Shown: positions 18,379 through 27,456, counted from the first letter of the stretch. The stretch: DNA of 64,000 nucleotides from Akkermansia muciniphila (GCF_030848305.1 NZ_CP114598.1:558001-622000); one strand, 5' to 3'. The notes: generated from the sequence alone by a model not told the origin. Numbers and translations: made by a program.

Positions 18379-19722
18379 ATGGATACCCATCCCACAGCAA
18401 AAAACTGGAGACTCAATGCAGCGGCCATCATTATGGACGCTGAAGGCTGCGTATTGCTGGGCAAGGACAGCGGCCGCAACCCGTACTGGCATTTCCCGCA
18501 GGGAGGCGTCATTAAAGGCGAAAGCATTGAACGGACTCTTGCGCGGGAAGTATGGGAGGAAGTGGGGCTGCGCCCCACGGAATACACCATTGTCAACCGT
18601 CTGCCCGGCCTGCGCTACAAATACCCTTCCGGCAACCGTAAAGTTACGCGCTGGATAGGCCAGGAACAAACCTACTTCCTTGTGCGCTGCAAAACCAGAC
18701 GCCCTAAAACGGACTTGCACCGCAGCCCCGAATTTTCAAAAACGAAATGGATTCCCCTCCAAGATCTCAAACTGGAAATGTTTCCCAAATTCAAAAGGAA
18801 AGTCATTAAAAACGCCCTTCAGCAATTCTTCGGGCCCGGCTTTCCTTCCAAACATGCCGCCGTGAAAACATCTTCACCCTCCTCACCCTCATCTTCAACA
18901 CTAACTCCGCGTACAATGAACCGTTACCTGGTGCCTCCCGGCAAAAAACTGCGTTTAAAGGATTATTCTCCGGACGATAAATCTCTCTTCTCCGGAACCA
19001 AGGAAGAATCCCTGATTGAATTCGACAAACTGAGGGAAGAACTGCAGGAACTGCAGAAAAAACTTTTTGCCCAGCACAAGCACAAAATTCTGGTCATTCT
19101 TCAGGCCATGGACGCAGGGGGCAAGGACGGCTGCGTCAAGCATGTCTTTTCCCGGGTGGATCCGCAGGGGCTGCACGTAGTCCCCTTCAAAAAACCTACT
19201 ACTGAGGAACTGGACCACGATTTCCTGTGGCGCGTACACAAGGAAGTGCCCGCCAAAGGGCAAATCGCCATCTTCAACCGTTCCCATTATGAAGATATCA
19301 TTGCCGTCCGCGTGAAAAAAATCTTCCCGGATCCGGTCTGGAAACGCCGCTACAAGCACGTCCTCGATTTTGAATCCATGCTTGCGGAAGAAGGCACCGT
19401 CATCATCAAGCTATTCCTGAATATCTCCAAGGCGGAACAGAAAAAACGGCTGGAATCCAGGCTTCAGGATCCGGACAAACTTTGGAAATTCTGCATGGAT
19501 GACCTGGATGACCGGAATCGTTGGGACGAATTCCAGACAGCTTACCAGGATCTCATTGAAAAAACATCTACTCCGGAAGCGCCCTGGTACATTATCCCGG
19601 CAGACCGGAAATGGTATAGAAACCTGGTTGTCGCCCGCCTGATGGTAGAAAAACTGCGCCATCTCCAGCTTTCGCTCCCCACTCCCAACTTTGATCCTGC
19701 CTCCATCGTCATTCCAGATTGA
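18379..19722 (+). CDS. Nudix hydrolase-polyphosphate kinase 2 fusion
   Basis: Two enzymes in one 447-residue chain. Residues 1-155 are an RppH/ApnA-type Nudix hydrolase with a perfect box GX5EX7REUXEEXGU at 42-64. A Ser/Pro/Thr-rich linker (about 160-180) leads to a PPK2 domain (about 181-447) with Walker A DAGGKDG at 245-251, FNRSHYEDI and the C-terminal block WYIIPADRKWYRNL. PPK2 moves phosphate between polyphosphate and nucleotides; the Nudix part would hydrolyse capped RNA ends or dinucleoside polyphosphates. An internal ATG at 18916 starts the PPK2 half but has no ribosome binding site. The frame is continuous across the junction. Confidence 0.88.
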   Translation: MDTHPTAKNWRLNAAAIIMDAEGCVLLGKDSGRNPYWHFPQGGVIKGESIERTLAREVWEEVGLRPTEYTIVNRLPGLRYKYPSGNRKVTRWIGQEQTYFLVRCKTRRPKTDLHRSPEFSKTKWIPLQDLKLEMFPKFKRKVIKNALQQFFGPGFPSKHAAVKTSSPSSPSSSTLTPRTMNRYLVPPGKKLRLKDYSPDDKSLFSGTKEESLIEFDKLREELQELQKKLFAQHKHKILVILQAMDAGGKDGCVKHVFSRVDPQGLHVVPFKKPTTEELDHDFLWRVHKEVPAKGQIAIFNRSHYEDIIAVRVKKIFPDPVWKRRYKHVLDFESMLAEEGTVIIKLFLNISKAEQKKRLESRLQDPDKLWKFCMDDLDDRNRWDEFQTAYQDLIEKTSTPEAPWYIIPADRKWYRNLVVARLMVEKLRHLQLSLPTPNFDPASIVIPD

Positions 19723-19839
19723 TAAAATCTGTCATAACGATAACAAATTTGTGCATCTTGAAATTATTTTTGTACATTTCTCGGTATTCAGTTGTCCCAC
19801 TATTATAAAATCTGCATTATTCACAATAACAATCAAAAC

Positions 19840-19919
19840 TTAGAATTTCTAACGCTTGACTGTTCTAGTGAAAAATTGTAGAAAACAACTTAACGCCCAG
19901 AACGTGTAAACATTCTACA
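19840..19919 (+). promoter_or_regulatory. Repeated TTCTA/TAGAA half-sites, possible operator
   Basis: Five copies of TTCTA or its complement start at 19841, 19847, 19863, 19879 and 19913. The first two form a perfect palindrome TTAGAATTTCTAA. The copies flank and overlap the candidate promoter of the DeoR-family gene, so they may be its own operator. Confidence 0.35.
19856..19884 (+). promoter_or_regulatory. Candidate promoter of the DeoR-family gene
   Basis: TTGACT at 19856, 17 bases, TAGAAA at 19879. Both boxes and spacing fit a housekeeping sigma factor. The region is strongly AT-rich compared with neighbours. Transcription would begin about 45 bases before the ATG. Confidence 0.5.
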
Positions 19920-19936
19920 TAGAAAAACAAAATCAA

Positions 19937-20686
19937 ATGTATTTAGCATCCCAACGAAAGGAGTTCATTCTGAAAACGCTGGCCGAACATGGAGCTGCAA
20001 GGACCATCGCTCTGGCCAAACAGATGAAGGTCACGGATGAAACGGTCCGCAATGATTTGATTAACCTTGAAAAACGCGGCTTCCTCAAGCGCGTCCACGG
20101 CGGTGCTCTGGCGCTTACTCACAAATCCCTTCATGAAGACATTGTCACTCAAGACGATGTGTCTATCAGGATTGCCAAAAAAACTGTTCAGAATATTCCC
20201 GCTTCCGTGGTTATGTTCATTGACAGCAGCACCATGGGCTATCAAATATGCAACCACATCAATTCCAAGGATACGCACGTGGTTTCCAACAACCCCACGT
20301 TGCTGACCCGGCTTGAAGGCATTCCGAACCTGAGCTTCTATTGCACGGGCGGACACTTTGACCGCGAAGCCCTGGTCTATGTAGGACAGGACGCCGCCAA
20401 GGCCGCCGGCTCCCTGAGCATTGACATGGTTGTGCTGACGCCGGACTGCTACTCCCCCAAGCATGGCGCCGGATACAAGAACATGCTGCAATCCGAATTC
20501 ATCAAGAGCGTCATCCCCGCGGATGCCAAGGTGATCATCGCCATGCCTTCCACCAGCGTGGCTAACAACCCGGCATTCTATACCGTTGCGCCCTCCCAGG
20601 TTTCCATGCTCATCACTGATGAGGCCCTTTCTCCGGAAATGGCCGACCAGATTGAAAAGAGCGGCGTCAAGGTGGAACTCGCCTGA
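19937..20686 (+). CDS. DeoR/GlpR-family transcriptional regulator
   Basis: DNA-binding repressor of 249 residues. The N-terminal winged helix spans about 5-58 (RKEFILKTLAEHGA, VTDETVRNDLINLEKRGFL, RVHGGAL) and the sugar-phosphate-sensing domain covers about 75-245. DeoR proteins usually respond to a phosphorylated sugar. No sugar catabolic gene is adjacent, so the target is unknown apart from possible autoregulation. It is a single-gene unit with its own promoter and terminator. Confidence 0.92.
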   Translation: MYLASQRKEFILKTLAEHGAARTIALAKQMKVTDETVRNDLINLEKRGFLKRVHGGALALTHKSLHEDIVTQDDVSIRIAKKTVQNIPASVVMFIDSSTMGYQICNHINSKDTHVVSNNPTLLTRLEGIPNLSFYCTGGHFDREALVYVGQDAAKAAGSLSIDMVVLTPDCYSPKHGAGYKNMLQSEFIKSVIPADAKVIIAMPSTSVANNPAFYTVAPSQVSMLITDEALSPEMADQIEKSGVKVELA

Positions 20687-20706
20687 CGGCTGTCTGCTTT
20701 ACAGGA

Positions 20707-20738
20707 GGCGGAAGTTCATCGGAACTTCCGCCTTTTTT
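20707..20738 (+). terminator. Intrinsic terminator after the DeoR gene
   Basis: A perfect 11-bp GC-rich stem (GGCGGAAGTTC / GAACTTCCGCC) closes a four-base loop and is followed by six T residues, 20 bases past the stop codon. Confidence 0.93.
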
Positions 20739-20745
20739 ATGATAA

Positions 20746-21189
20746 TCACATACTCTCTCTTTTCCATTCCATCCGGTACTCCCGGCTTCCCGTCAACTCA
20801 TCCTCCCTGGAGCCGATTTCTTCAAACCCGCCCCGCCGATAGAATGCGCGGGCGCGGGCATTCTCTTCATAAACTCCCACCGTCAGCATTCCCTTGCTGT
20901 GTTCCTTTACCCAGTCCAGCAGCGCTGTACCTATTCCTTCACACTGGCGTTCCGGCGCCACGAACAGGGCGGCCAGTTCCCCTTCCCCCACCAGGCAGGC
21001 AAACCCGACAACGCGACCACCGTCCCTGCACACCCATGTACGCGCCTTGGGCAGGTACACCTGCCTCATATCTTCCACCAGACCGCACCAGAACCCCACG
21101 CCCGCAAAAGAATGGGCCTGTTCGGACGCTTTCAGCCAAATATTCAAAACCTCCGTTTCATCCCTATTCTGGTAATGTTCTATCTTCAT
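20746..21189 (-). CDS. GNAT-family N-acetyltransferase
   Basis: Acetyl-CoA-dependent acetyltransferase of 147 residues. The core is recognisable: ALFVAPERQCEGIGTALLDWV contains the pyrophosphate-binding Q/RxxGxG/A element, and TVGVYEENARARAFYRRGGF is the usual C-terminal motif. It resembles YjaB/PhnO-like small acetyltransferases. The substrate is unknown. It is convergent with the DeoR gene, separated by that gene's terminator. Confidence 0.88.
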   Translation of the reverse strand: MKIEHYQNRDETEVLNIWLKASEQAHSFAGVGFWCGLVEDMRQVYLPKARTWVCRDGGRVVGFACLVGEGELAALFVAPERQCEGIGTALLDWVKEHSKGMLTVGVYEENARARAFYRRGGFEEIGSREDELTGSREYRMEWKRESM

Positions 21190-21408
21190 ACATCAATAAC
21201 AGGTATTCGGAAACCTTCCTGTAGTCTGTACAGATTAGCATGGCGGATGTATGGAACTCAAGAAAGAAAGGCCCGCCTTCCGGTAAAAATGAAAGGAAAG
21301 GCCATGCCGGCCGGCTTCTCTTCCATCCTCTTCCTTCAACACACCGCCAGCCCTCAAATTATATAATACGGCTTTCTGAACGAGCGCCCCAACCTTCCCC
21401 CCCCTCCA

Positions 21409-22563
21409 CTACGGCCTGTACACAAGCACCGGTCCGGTACGCGAAGACTGGACGCCGCGCACCTTCCGAACGGCGGCTCCCACCAGGGCCGCCGCCTGTT
21501 CCACCTCCTCCTGCGTCGTCATGAAAGACAGGGAAAAACGCAGGGAGGAACGTACCGCCTCATCAGATAATCCCATAGCCGTCAGCACATGGGAAGGCAC
21601 AGGCTGCAGCGTGTGGCAGGCCGAACCTGCCGAACACAGCAGGCCGGCAGGTTCCAGCAACAGCATCAGCGCTTCCGCCGTACACCCGTCAAACGCCAGA
21701 TTGGAAGTATTAGGAATACGTTCCGTTCCTCCGGAATGCACCGTCACGTCCCCCACCTGTGCCCTCAGGAGAGCCTCAAAAGAATCCCGCATCCGGGACA
21801 GCCGTCCGGCGTCTTCCTCCAAGTGCCTCAATGCCGCCCGCGCCGCCGCACCAAAACCAATGATTCCCGGAACATTCTCCGTGCCGGACCTCAGCCCGTA
21901 CTCCTGTCCTCCGCCGAACAGCAAAGGGGAAAAAGGAGCCCCCGCTCTCCTGTACAGACATCCAATCCCCTTGGGGCCATGAAATTTGTGTGCGGATACG
22001 GAAGCATAATCCACTTCCATTCCGTGTAAATCCACGGGAATTTTCCCGGCGCACTGAACCACATCCAAATGCACGGGAACTCCGTGCTTCCCGGCGGAGG
22101 AACACAAAACCGCCGCATCCTGCAATGCGCCTGTCTCATTATTGGCCCAGGCAAAAGAAACGCCGGATACTCCCCCCGCGCACATGGACTCCCATTTTTC
22201 CGGAATCGCTCTCCCTTCCCCGTCCACGGGGCAGACACGGCCGCAGCCCAGGGCCAGGGCAGTTTTCAGGGAGGCGTCATGGTCCGTGGACAAAACGCCT
22301 ATCCCACCCTCCCGCACCCCGGCCATCTGGCGGAAAGCCATATTGGACGCCTCCGTTCCGCCGGAAGTAAATATAATTTCCGAAGGAAATGCGCCCAACA
22401 GGGCGGCAACGGCCTCACGGGCCTCATCCACGGCCTCGCGCACGCGCCTGGCACAGCCGTAACCGGCGGACGGGTTGAAAAACCGTTCTTTTAAAAACGG
22501 CTCCATGGCCTCGTAAACCTCCGGGGCCAGCGGTGTGGTGGCGTTATTATCCCAATAAATCAC
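21409..22563 (-). CDS. Cysteine desulfurase, NifS/IscS type
   Basis: PLP enzyme that takes sulfur from cysteine as a persulfide for Fe-S clusters or tRNA thiolation. The protein has YWDNNATTPL at the start, TSGGTEASNMA, the PLP lysine in SAHKFHGPKG, and the catalytic Cys in LLCSAGSACH. The GTG at 22563 gives VIYWDNN, the family N-terminus, with GGGGGAG upstream; 384 residues. A GTG at 22632 would add 23 unlikely residues. It is divergent from coaB. The Suf operon near 36 kb has no sufS, so this enzyme may supply it. Confidence 0.9.
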   Translation of the reverse strand: MIYWDNNATTPLAPEVYEAMEPFLKERFFNPSAGYGCARRVREAVDEAREAVAALLGAFPSEIIFTSGGTEASNMAFRQMAGVREGGIGVLSTDHDASLKTALALGCGRVCPVDGEGRAIPEKWESMCAGGVSGVSFAWANNETGALQDAAVLCSSAGKHGVPVHLDVVQCAGKIPVDLHGMEVDYASVSAHKFHGPKGIGCLYRRAGAPFSPLLFGGGQEYGLRSGTENVPGIIGFGAAARAALRHLEEDAGRLSRMRDSFEALLRAQVGDVTVHSGGTERIPNTSNLAFDGCTAEALMLLLEPAGLLCSAGSACHTLQPVPSHVLTAMGLSDEAVRSSLRFSLSFMTTQEEVEQAAALVGAAVRKVRGVQSSRTGPVLVYRP

Positions 22564-22660
22564 GCCTTCATAACTCCCCCAATCGCGGGAAGGAGTCAAG
22601 CCGGAACATAATGCGCGGCTGCACAAGATCACTCTTCACTTTTACCCGTGATTCCGCATA

Positions 22661-23344
22661 ATGCCTTCCATGCGTTTTCTCATCACGGCAGGCCCCACCA
22701 GGGAAGCTATTGACCCCGTCAGATACCTCACCAACCACTCCTCCGGGAAAATGGGGTATTGCCTGGCGGAAGCGGCTGTTCACGAAGGCCACAGCGTCCT
22801 TCTCATCTCCGGCCCCACGTCCCTGGACATTCCGCACGGAGTGGACTTCCTGCCGGTGGAATGTGCCCAGGAAATGTATGACGCCGTCAAAAACCAGGCC
22901 CCCTACGCAGACGCAGCCATCCTCAGCGCCGCCGTGGCGGATTACCGCCCCGTCTCCGTTCCGGACCGCAAAATCAAGAAAACGGGGGAACGCATGATTT
23001 TGGAACTGGAACGTACTGCGGATATTTTGGGCTCCATGCGCGCGGAATTCGGCTTCAGAGGCATTCTGGTAGGCTTCGCGGCGGAAACTCATGACGTGGA
23101 AAATTACGCGCGCGGCAAACTGGAACGCAAGCGGTGCGACATGATTGTGGCCAACGACGTTTCCCGCAGCGACATTGGTTTCAACTCCTCTGAAAATGAA
23201 GTGCTGCTCGTTTATCCGGACCGGACGGAGCTTCTGGAAAAAGCGCCTAAAACACAAATTGCCATCCAAATCATCGAGCGCGCATGCCGTCTCGCACAGG
23301 GGAAAGCTCCGTCATGCCGGCCGGCAGACCCGTTCCACGCTTGA
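22661..23344 (+). CDS. coaB: Phosphopantothenate-cysteine ligase, stand-alone
   Basis: Joins 4'-phosphopantothenate and cysteine using a nucleotide triphosphate in coenzyme A synthesis. The 227 residues match the C-terminal half of Dfp/CoaBC: LITAGPTREAIDPVRYLTNHSSGKMG, AAVADYRP, KIKK (substrate Lys), LVGFAAET and ANDVSR. An ATG three codons later (22670) is an equally good start. The decarboxylase half, coaC, lies about 9 kb upstream on the same strand, so the usually fused enzyme is split here. Confidence 0.92.
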   Translation: MPSMRFLITAGPTREAIDPVRYLTNHSSGKMGYCLAEAAVHEGHSVLLISGPTSLDIPHGVDFLPVECAQEMYDAVKNQAPYADAAILSAAVADYRPVSVPDRKIKKTGERMILELERTADILGSMRAEFGFRGILVGFAAETHDVENYARGKLERKRCDMIVANDVSRSDIGFNSSENEVLLVYPDRTELLEKAPKTQIAIQIIERACRLAQGKAPSCRPADPFHA

Positions 23345-23425
23345 ACCGGAAGAAGGTTTGCCCCACGATTCCATGCTGGCATATAAATGCCGGCGGCCTT
23401 TCCCAAAACTACATTTTCCATTTTC

Positions 23426-24547
23426 ATGCCCGTCACTCTTCAGGATTTAGGCTGGAACGACCACTTTCAACGCGCTTTCGACGCCGTTGCCAAACCAGGC
23501 TGGGTGCCGGGGCGCCTCATCCGGGAAACGAAAATCAACTTCACTGCTCTTCTGGAAGGGGGGGAAGATATAGATGCCGTCATCAGCGGCAAACTCTGGC
23601 ATGACGCGGCCACGGATGCGGAACTGCCCGCCGTTGGAGACTGGGTGGCGATCGATCCGGGGGAAACGGGAGACGAGGCCGTCATACGCTCCATTCTCCC
23701 GCGCCAGACCTGTTTTTCCCGCAAAGCCCCAGGGAAAAGTAGCGCGGAACAGGTATTGGGAACCAATGTGGATATCGTGGCCGTGGTGACGGAGCCGGGA
23801 ACGGACTTCAACCCCAGGCGCATGGAGCGCTACTTCACGCTCATCCGCCGCAGCGGAGCCTCCCCCCTCATCCTGCTTAACAAAACGGATCTTTTTTCCA
23901 GGGAGGAAGTGGCAACAGCCATGCAAATCCTGCGGGAGCTTTCCCCGGAATGCGCCATGATCAGCATCAGCGCCCTGCACAACAGGGGAATCAGGGAATT
24001 CCGCAAATGCCTCTCCAAGGGAAAAACCATCTGCATCGTCGGGTCCTCAGGCGTTGGGAAGTCCACACTGGTCAATACCCTGCTGGGGGATGAATGGCTC
24101 TGGACGGGAGAAGTCAATGAAGTAACCGGCAAAGGGCGCCATACGACAGTGGCGCGGGAATTGGTGCTCCTCAGGCATGGCGGTTTGCTGATTGATAATC
24201 CCGGCATCCGGGAAATACAGATGTGGACTGATGAACATACTCTCCGTGAAAGCTTTGCGGATTTGACGGAGCTGGCTCATGAATGCAAATTCGCGGATTG
24301 CAGCCACGGTAAAGATTCCGGCTGCGCCATCAGGAAGGCCGTGGACGAAGGGAGGCTGGACAAGGAGCGGTACTTGAACTTCCTGAATTTGGAAAATGAA
24401 ATCGCCCGGCTTGCAAAACGCCAGAAAAAAAGGCAAATGAACGTGGAACGGGCCGGAAAAAGAGACCGGAAAGTGCAGGCCCGGAACTACGAAGACCGCG
24501 TGGAACTGGAACGCCGCCACAAACCCAACCACCGCAGCCATGACTGA
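23426..24547 (+). CDS. rsgA: Ribosome small subunit-dependent GTPase
   Basis: Late 30S ribosome assembly GTPase. The 373 residues have an OB-fold domain, then a circularly permuted G domain: NKTD (G4) before GSSGVGKST (G1) and DNPGIRE (G3). The C-terminal zinc knuckle has the ligands of CKFADCSH followed by Cys in DSGCAI. A long Lys/Arg-rich tail follows. I start at the ATG at 23426 (MPVTLQDLGW); one at 23387 would add 13 residues. coaB ends 81 bases upstream. Confidence 0.94.
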   Translation: MPVTLQDLGWNDHFQRAFDAVAKPGWVPGRLIRETKINFTALLEGGEDIDAVISGKLWHDAATDAELPAVGDWVAIDPGETGDEAVIRSILPRQTCFSRKAPGKSSAEQVLGTNVDIVAVVTEPGTDFNPRRMERYFTLIRRSGASPLILLNKTDLFSREEVATAMQILRELSPECAMISISALHNRGIREFRKCLSKGKTICIVGSSGVGKSTLVNTLLGDEWLWTGEVNEVTGKGRHTTVARELVLLRHGGLLIDNPGIREIQMWTDEHTLRESFADLTELAHECKFADCSHGKDSGCAIRKAVDEGRLDKERYLNFLNLENEIARLAKRQKKRQMNVERAGKRDRKVQARNYEDRVELERRHKPNHRSHD

Positions 24548-24601
24548 TGCTCCTTCAGAATTGGCTTGTCAAACTGCAAAAACACGCTTAATGGTGAAAA
24601 A

Positions 24602-25573
24602 ATGCTATCCTCATGCAGCTTCATCCGCACTTCCCTGGCTCTTCTGGCGTTAGGGACGCTTCCCTTATCCGCAGAAGAACAGGCGGTTCCCGCCGCAGGC
24701 GGCCCTGTCGTGTCCATTACTGACCTGAACCCCGTAAAGCTGGAGAAGGATTCCCGCAGCAAGCTTCTTGTAGCGCAATGCGCTGTCAATGGAGTCCCAT
24801 GCAATCTTATTGTGGACACGGCGGCTTCCCACACCACATTTGACATCAAATTCATCAAGAAGAATTTTCCCGGCCTGCCTCTTGAAGACGTTCAAATCGC
24901 CCCTGGTTCCAACGTCCGTGCCGCCCCCCGGCTATTTGCCATGCGGTCTTTCTCCATGGGAGGGCTTCATATTAAAAATTTCTTCGGCCTTGCCCTGGAT
25001 CTTACTCCCCTTCAAAAGGATATGCAGGTGAAAGTGGACGGCATTCTGGGCATCAACTACCTGGGGTTCTCCCCATTCCTGCTGTCCGTCAGGAACGCTT
25101 CTCTGCAGTTTCTGGAACGCTCCCGCTTCCCCGTCCAATACATGAAGCCGCTGGATGTGGAACGAGGTCCTTCCGGAATTTTTTACATCCGCTGTTCCCG
25201 TGGGGGAGACGCTTTCCCCCTGGCCCTTGACTCCGGCTCTTCTCTTTCCATGGCGCCGGTGGAACAGTGGCCCGTGGATCCGAACGGCCATCAGCTCACC
25301 ACCAAAGCGACCGACATTAACGGACACAACGGGGATTGTACTGTCATGAAACTGGGTATCCCCTCCACGCTCCGCATGGGACCGGACTTCCAAATGGACG
25401 GCCTTTCCTTTGCCGTAACGGGAACAGGGGGCCGATACCAGATTGGCGTAGACACCTTCCAGCATTTTGACATCATCATTGATGCGCCGCAAGGGGAAGT
25501 TTTCGCCCTCCCGCCCCATTCCAGGCCGGAGCCTCAGGGGCAAAAAACTCCCGATATTAAACGGGAATCTTGA
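24602..25573 (+). CDS. Secreted pepsin/retropepsin-like aspartic protease
   Basis: Predicted exported aspartic protease of 323 residues. A signal peptide of about 24 residues ends at PLSA. Two aspartate motifs appear, LIVDTAAS and LALDSGSS, each in the Asp-Thr/Ser-Ala/Gly pattern of a two-lobed aspartyl protease, with a hydrophobic VDGILGINYLG block after the first. The start at 24602 is preceded by GGTGAAAAA. The 3' end overlaps the convergent waaA gene by 17 bases. Activity and target are unknown. Confidence 0.75.
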   Translation: MLSSCSFIRTSLALLALGTLPLSAEEQAVPAAGGPVVSITDLNPVKLEKDSRSKLLVAQCAVNGVPCNLIVDTAASHTTFDIKFIKKNFPGLPLEDVQIAPGSNVRAAPRLFAMRSFSMGGLHIKNFFGLALDLTPLQKDMQVKVDGILGINYLGFSPFLLSVRNASLQFLERSRFPVQYMKPLDVERGPSGIFYIRCSRGGDAFPLALDSGSSLSMAPVEQWPVDPNGHQLTTKATDINGHNGDCTVMKLGIPSTLRMGPDFQMDGLSFAVTGTGGRYQIGVDTFQHFDIIIDAPQGEVFALPPHSRPEPQGQKTPDIKRES

Positions 25574-26843
25574 GCATGATGCAGATCATGCGAATGGTCC
25601 GGGCCGTAGCGCCGAAATGGGCCTTCAGCGCCACCTGGGCGCGGGAAGACTGGGCATGAGCCAGCAGGGGATTGTCCAGCATCTCCTTGAGCACGTCCGC
25701 CAGACGGTCTTCTCCACACCTGGTGATTCCGTCCACGCCTTCAAGCAGCTGGACCAGGCCATCGAAATTTTCCATATGAGGCCCCGTCAGCACGGGCACG
25801 CCGCAGGCGACGGCTTCAGCCGGATTCTGGCCACCGTCCGCCAAAAAGCTTTTGCCGATCACGGCTACATCCGCCAGCGCAGTCCAGTCCCTCAATTCCC
25901 CCGTCGTATCCGCGATGTAACAAACATGGTCCTTCAGGGTTTCCGGAATTTCCCCATCAGTCCGCAACACGCACTGCCAGCCCTGGGCTTCCAGTTCCCG
26001 CACCACGGCATGGCGGCGTTCCGCATGCCTGGGCACGATCAGGGGAAAGCCCCCCGCCTTGCGCGCCGCCTCCGCAATCAAAACTTCCTCCCCGTCATGC
26101 GTGCTGGCGGCCAGCACTACAGGCTTGCCGCGTTTCAGCTTGTCCAGAATGGAGGCAAACTCCGCATTAACCTCCTTGCGCTCCGCCATTTGCTGGTCAA
26201 ATTTGATGCTTCCCGTTACATGGATGATGGAGGAACGCACGCCCACGGATTCAAACCTCCGGACATCTCCCTTGTCCTGTACGCCCATAGCGTCAAGGAA
26301 GGAAAAATAATACTTTGAAATCCATTTAAAAGCGCGGTAACGGCTCTCGGATCTGGCGGACATGCGGGCATTAATCATCGCCATGGGTATGCCGCGCACC
26401 CTGGCGGCGCGGGCAAAGTTCGGCCACAACTCGGCCTCCACCAGAACAATGGCTTCCGGTTCAAAACGGTCAAAACACCTTCCCGGCAGGCCCAGAAGGT
26501 CAAAAGGGGCATAAATCACGCGCACGCCGGGAACCTGCGCATTCACCGCCGTATCATGCCCCGTAGCCGTACTGGTGGCCAGCACGGCGGAACCTCCGCG
26601 TTCCCGGAGCCACGCCCGGAGAAACTTGAGAGCCAGCACCACTTCACCCACGCTTACGGCATGCACATACAATACCCCCTTCGGTTCCCGGTTATAGGAG
26701 ACCCGGTACAGCCCGAAACGCTCCAGAAGCCCCGTGCCGAATCCGCCTCTTCTCTTCTGCTTAAGCAGATAGGAAGGCAGCGTCACCAGCCATCCGACGG
26801 TATACAGAATATTGTAGCAGAAGGGAAACAGGAAGGCTTTCAT
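25557..26843 (-). CDS. waaA: 3-deoxy-D-manno-octulosonic acid transferase
   Basis: KDO transferase that adds the first lipopolysaccharide core sugars to lipid IVA at the inner membrane. The 428-residue protein has the membrane anchor at the N-terminus, HAVSVGE (substrate loop with the conserved Glu), LVEAELWPN, AASTHDGEE and SFLADGGQNPAEAVACGVPV, all typical. Its presence implies an LPS-bearing outer membrane. rsmD lies just upstream with one base between them, so they are one transcript. The 3' end overlaps the facing protease gene. Confidence 0.95.
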   Translation of the reverse strand: MKAFLFPFCYNILYTVGWLVTLPSYLLKQKRRGGFGTGLLERFGLYRVSYNREPKGVLYVHAVSVGEVVLALKFLRAWLRERGGSAVLATSTATGHDTAVNAQVPGVRVIYAPFDLLGLPGRCFDRFEPEAIVLVEAELWPNFARAARVRGIPMAMINARMSARSESRYRAFKWISKYYFSFLDAMGVQDKGDVRRFESVGVRSSIIHVTGSIKFDQQMAERKEVNAEFASILDKLKRGKPVVLAASTHDGEEVLIAEAARKAGGFPLIVPRHAERRHAVVRELEAQGWQCVLRTDGEIPETLKDHVCYIADTTGELRDWTALADVAVIGKSFLADGGQNPAEAVACGVPVLTGPHMENFDGLVQLLEGVDGITRCGEDRLADVLKEMLDNPLLAHAQSSRAQVALKAHFGATARTIRMICIMLKIPV

Positions 26844-26844
26844 C

Positions 26845-27420
26845 TTACTTCTCAGGTAATTGGTAGAACAGCAGCATATTTTTCCCGTACCGGCGGGTAT
26901 CCACCAGATTCAGGCCGTCAATTTCCGCGGCGCCTTCCCTTCCGGTACCCCAGCCCTCCTGCACTTCCGCAATAAACACGCCGCCGTCCTTCAACAGCCC
27001 GGCAACTCCTGCCTCCGCCAGCTCAACAATAAAGTCGCGGTCCGCCGGACCCTTGCAATAAGGAGGATCTGCAAAAATAATATCGTACTTCCTGCCGGCC
27101 AGCAGGTCCCTTTTTACAAACTGGACGGCATCCCCCTGGATAACGGTTCCGCCTTCCAAACCTGTTTTGACGAGATTGGCTTTGGCCGCCGCGCAGGAGA
27201 GACGGGAAAAATCCACCATGCGGGCGTTTCCCGCCCCACGGCTGAGAGCCTCCAGGCCGAAAGCGCCGGACCCGGTAAACAAATCCAGCACGTCGGCCCC
27301 GTCCATCAGCGGATTCAGGATGGAAAAAACGGCCTCCCTGACCCGGTCTGTCGTGGGACGCACTTCCCCTTTGGGAACAGACAGGGTTATGCCGCCGGCC
27401 TTTCCGCTGATAATACGCAT
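26845..27420 (-). CDS. rsmD: 16S rRNA guanine-966 N2-methyltransferase
   Basis: SAM-dependent methyltransferase that modifies G966 of 16S rRNA. The 191-residue protein shows RIISGKAGG, RPTTDRVREAVFSIL, the SAM loop LDLFTGSGAFGLEAL and the catalytic FADPPY. Length and order match the family. It lies between an exported protein gene and waaA on the minus strand, with one base separating it from waaA. Confidence 0.94.
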   Translation of the reverse strand: MRIISGKAGGITLSVPKGEVRPTTDRVREAVFSILNPLMDGADVLDLFTGSGAFGLEALSRGAGNARMVDFSRLSCAAAKANLVKTGLEGGTVIQGDAVQFVKRDLLAGRKYDIIFADPPYCKGPADRDFIVELAEAGVAGLLKDGGVFIAEVQEGWGTGREGAAEIDGLNLVDTRRYGKNMLLFYQLPEK

Positions 27421-27456
27421 TGTTGTCTTACCGGAAATGAAAGGAACATCATATCC

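Noticed and set aside
18890-18920. Nudix and PPK2 as two genes
   Set aside because: No stop codon separates them and no ribosome binding site precedes the internal ATG, so I keep one fused gene.
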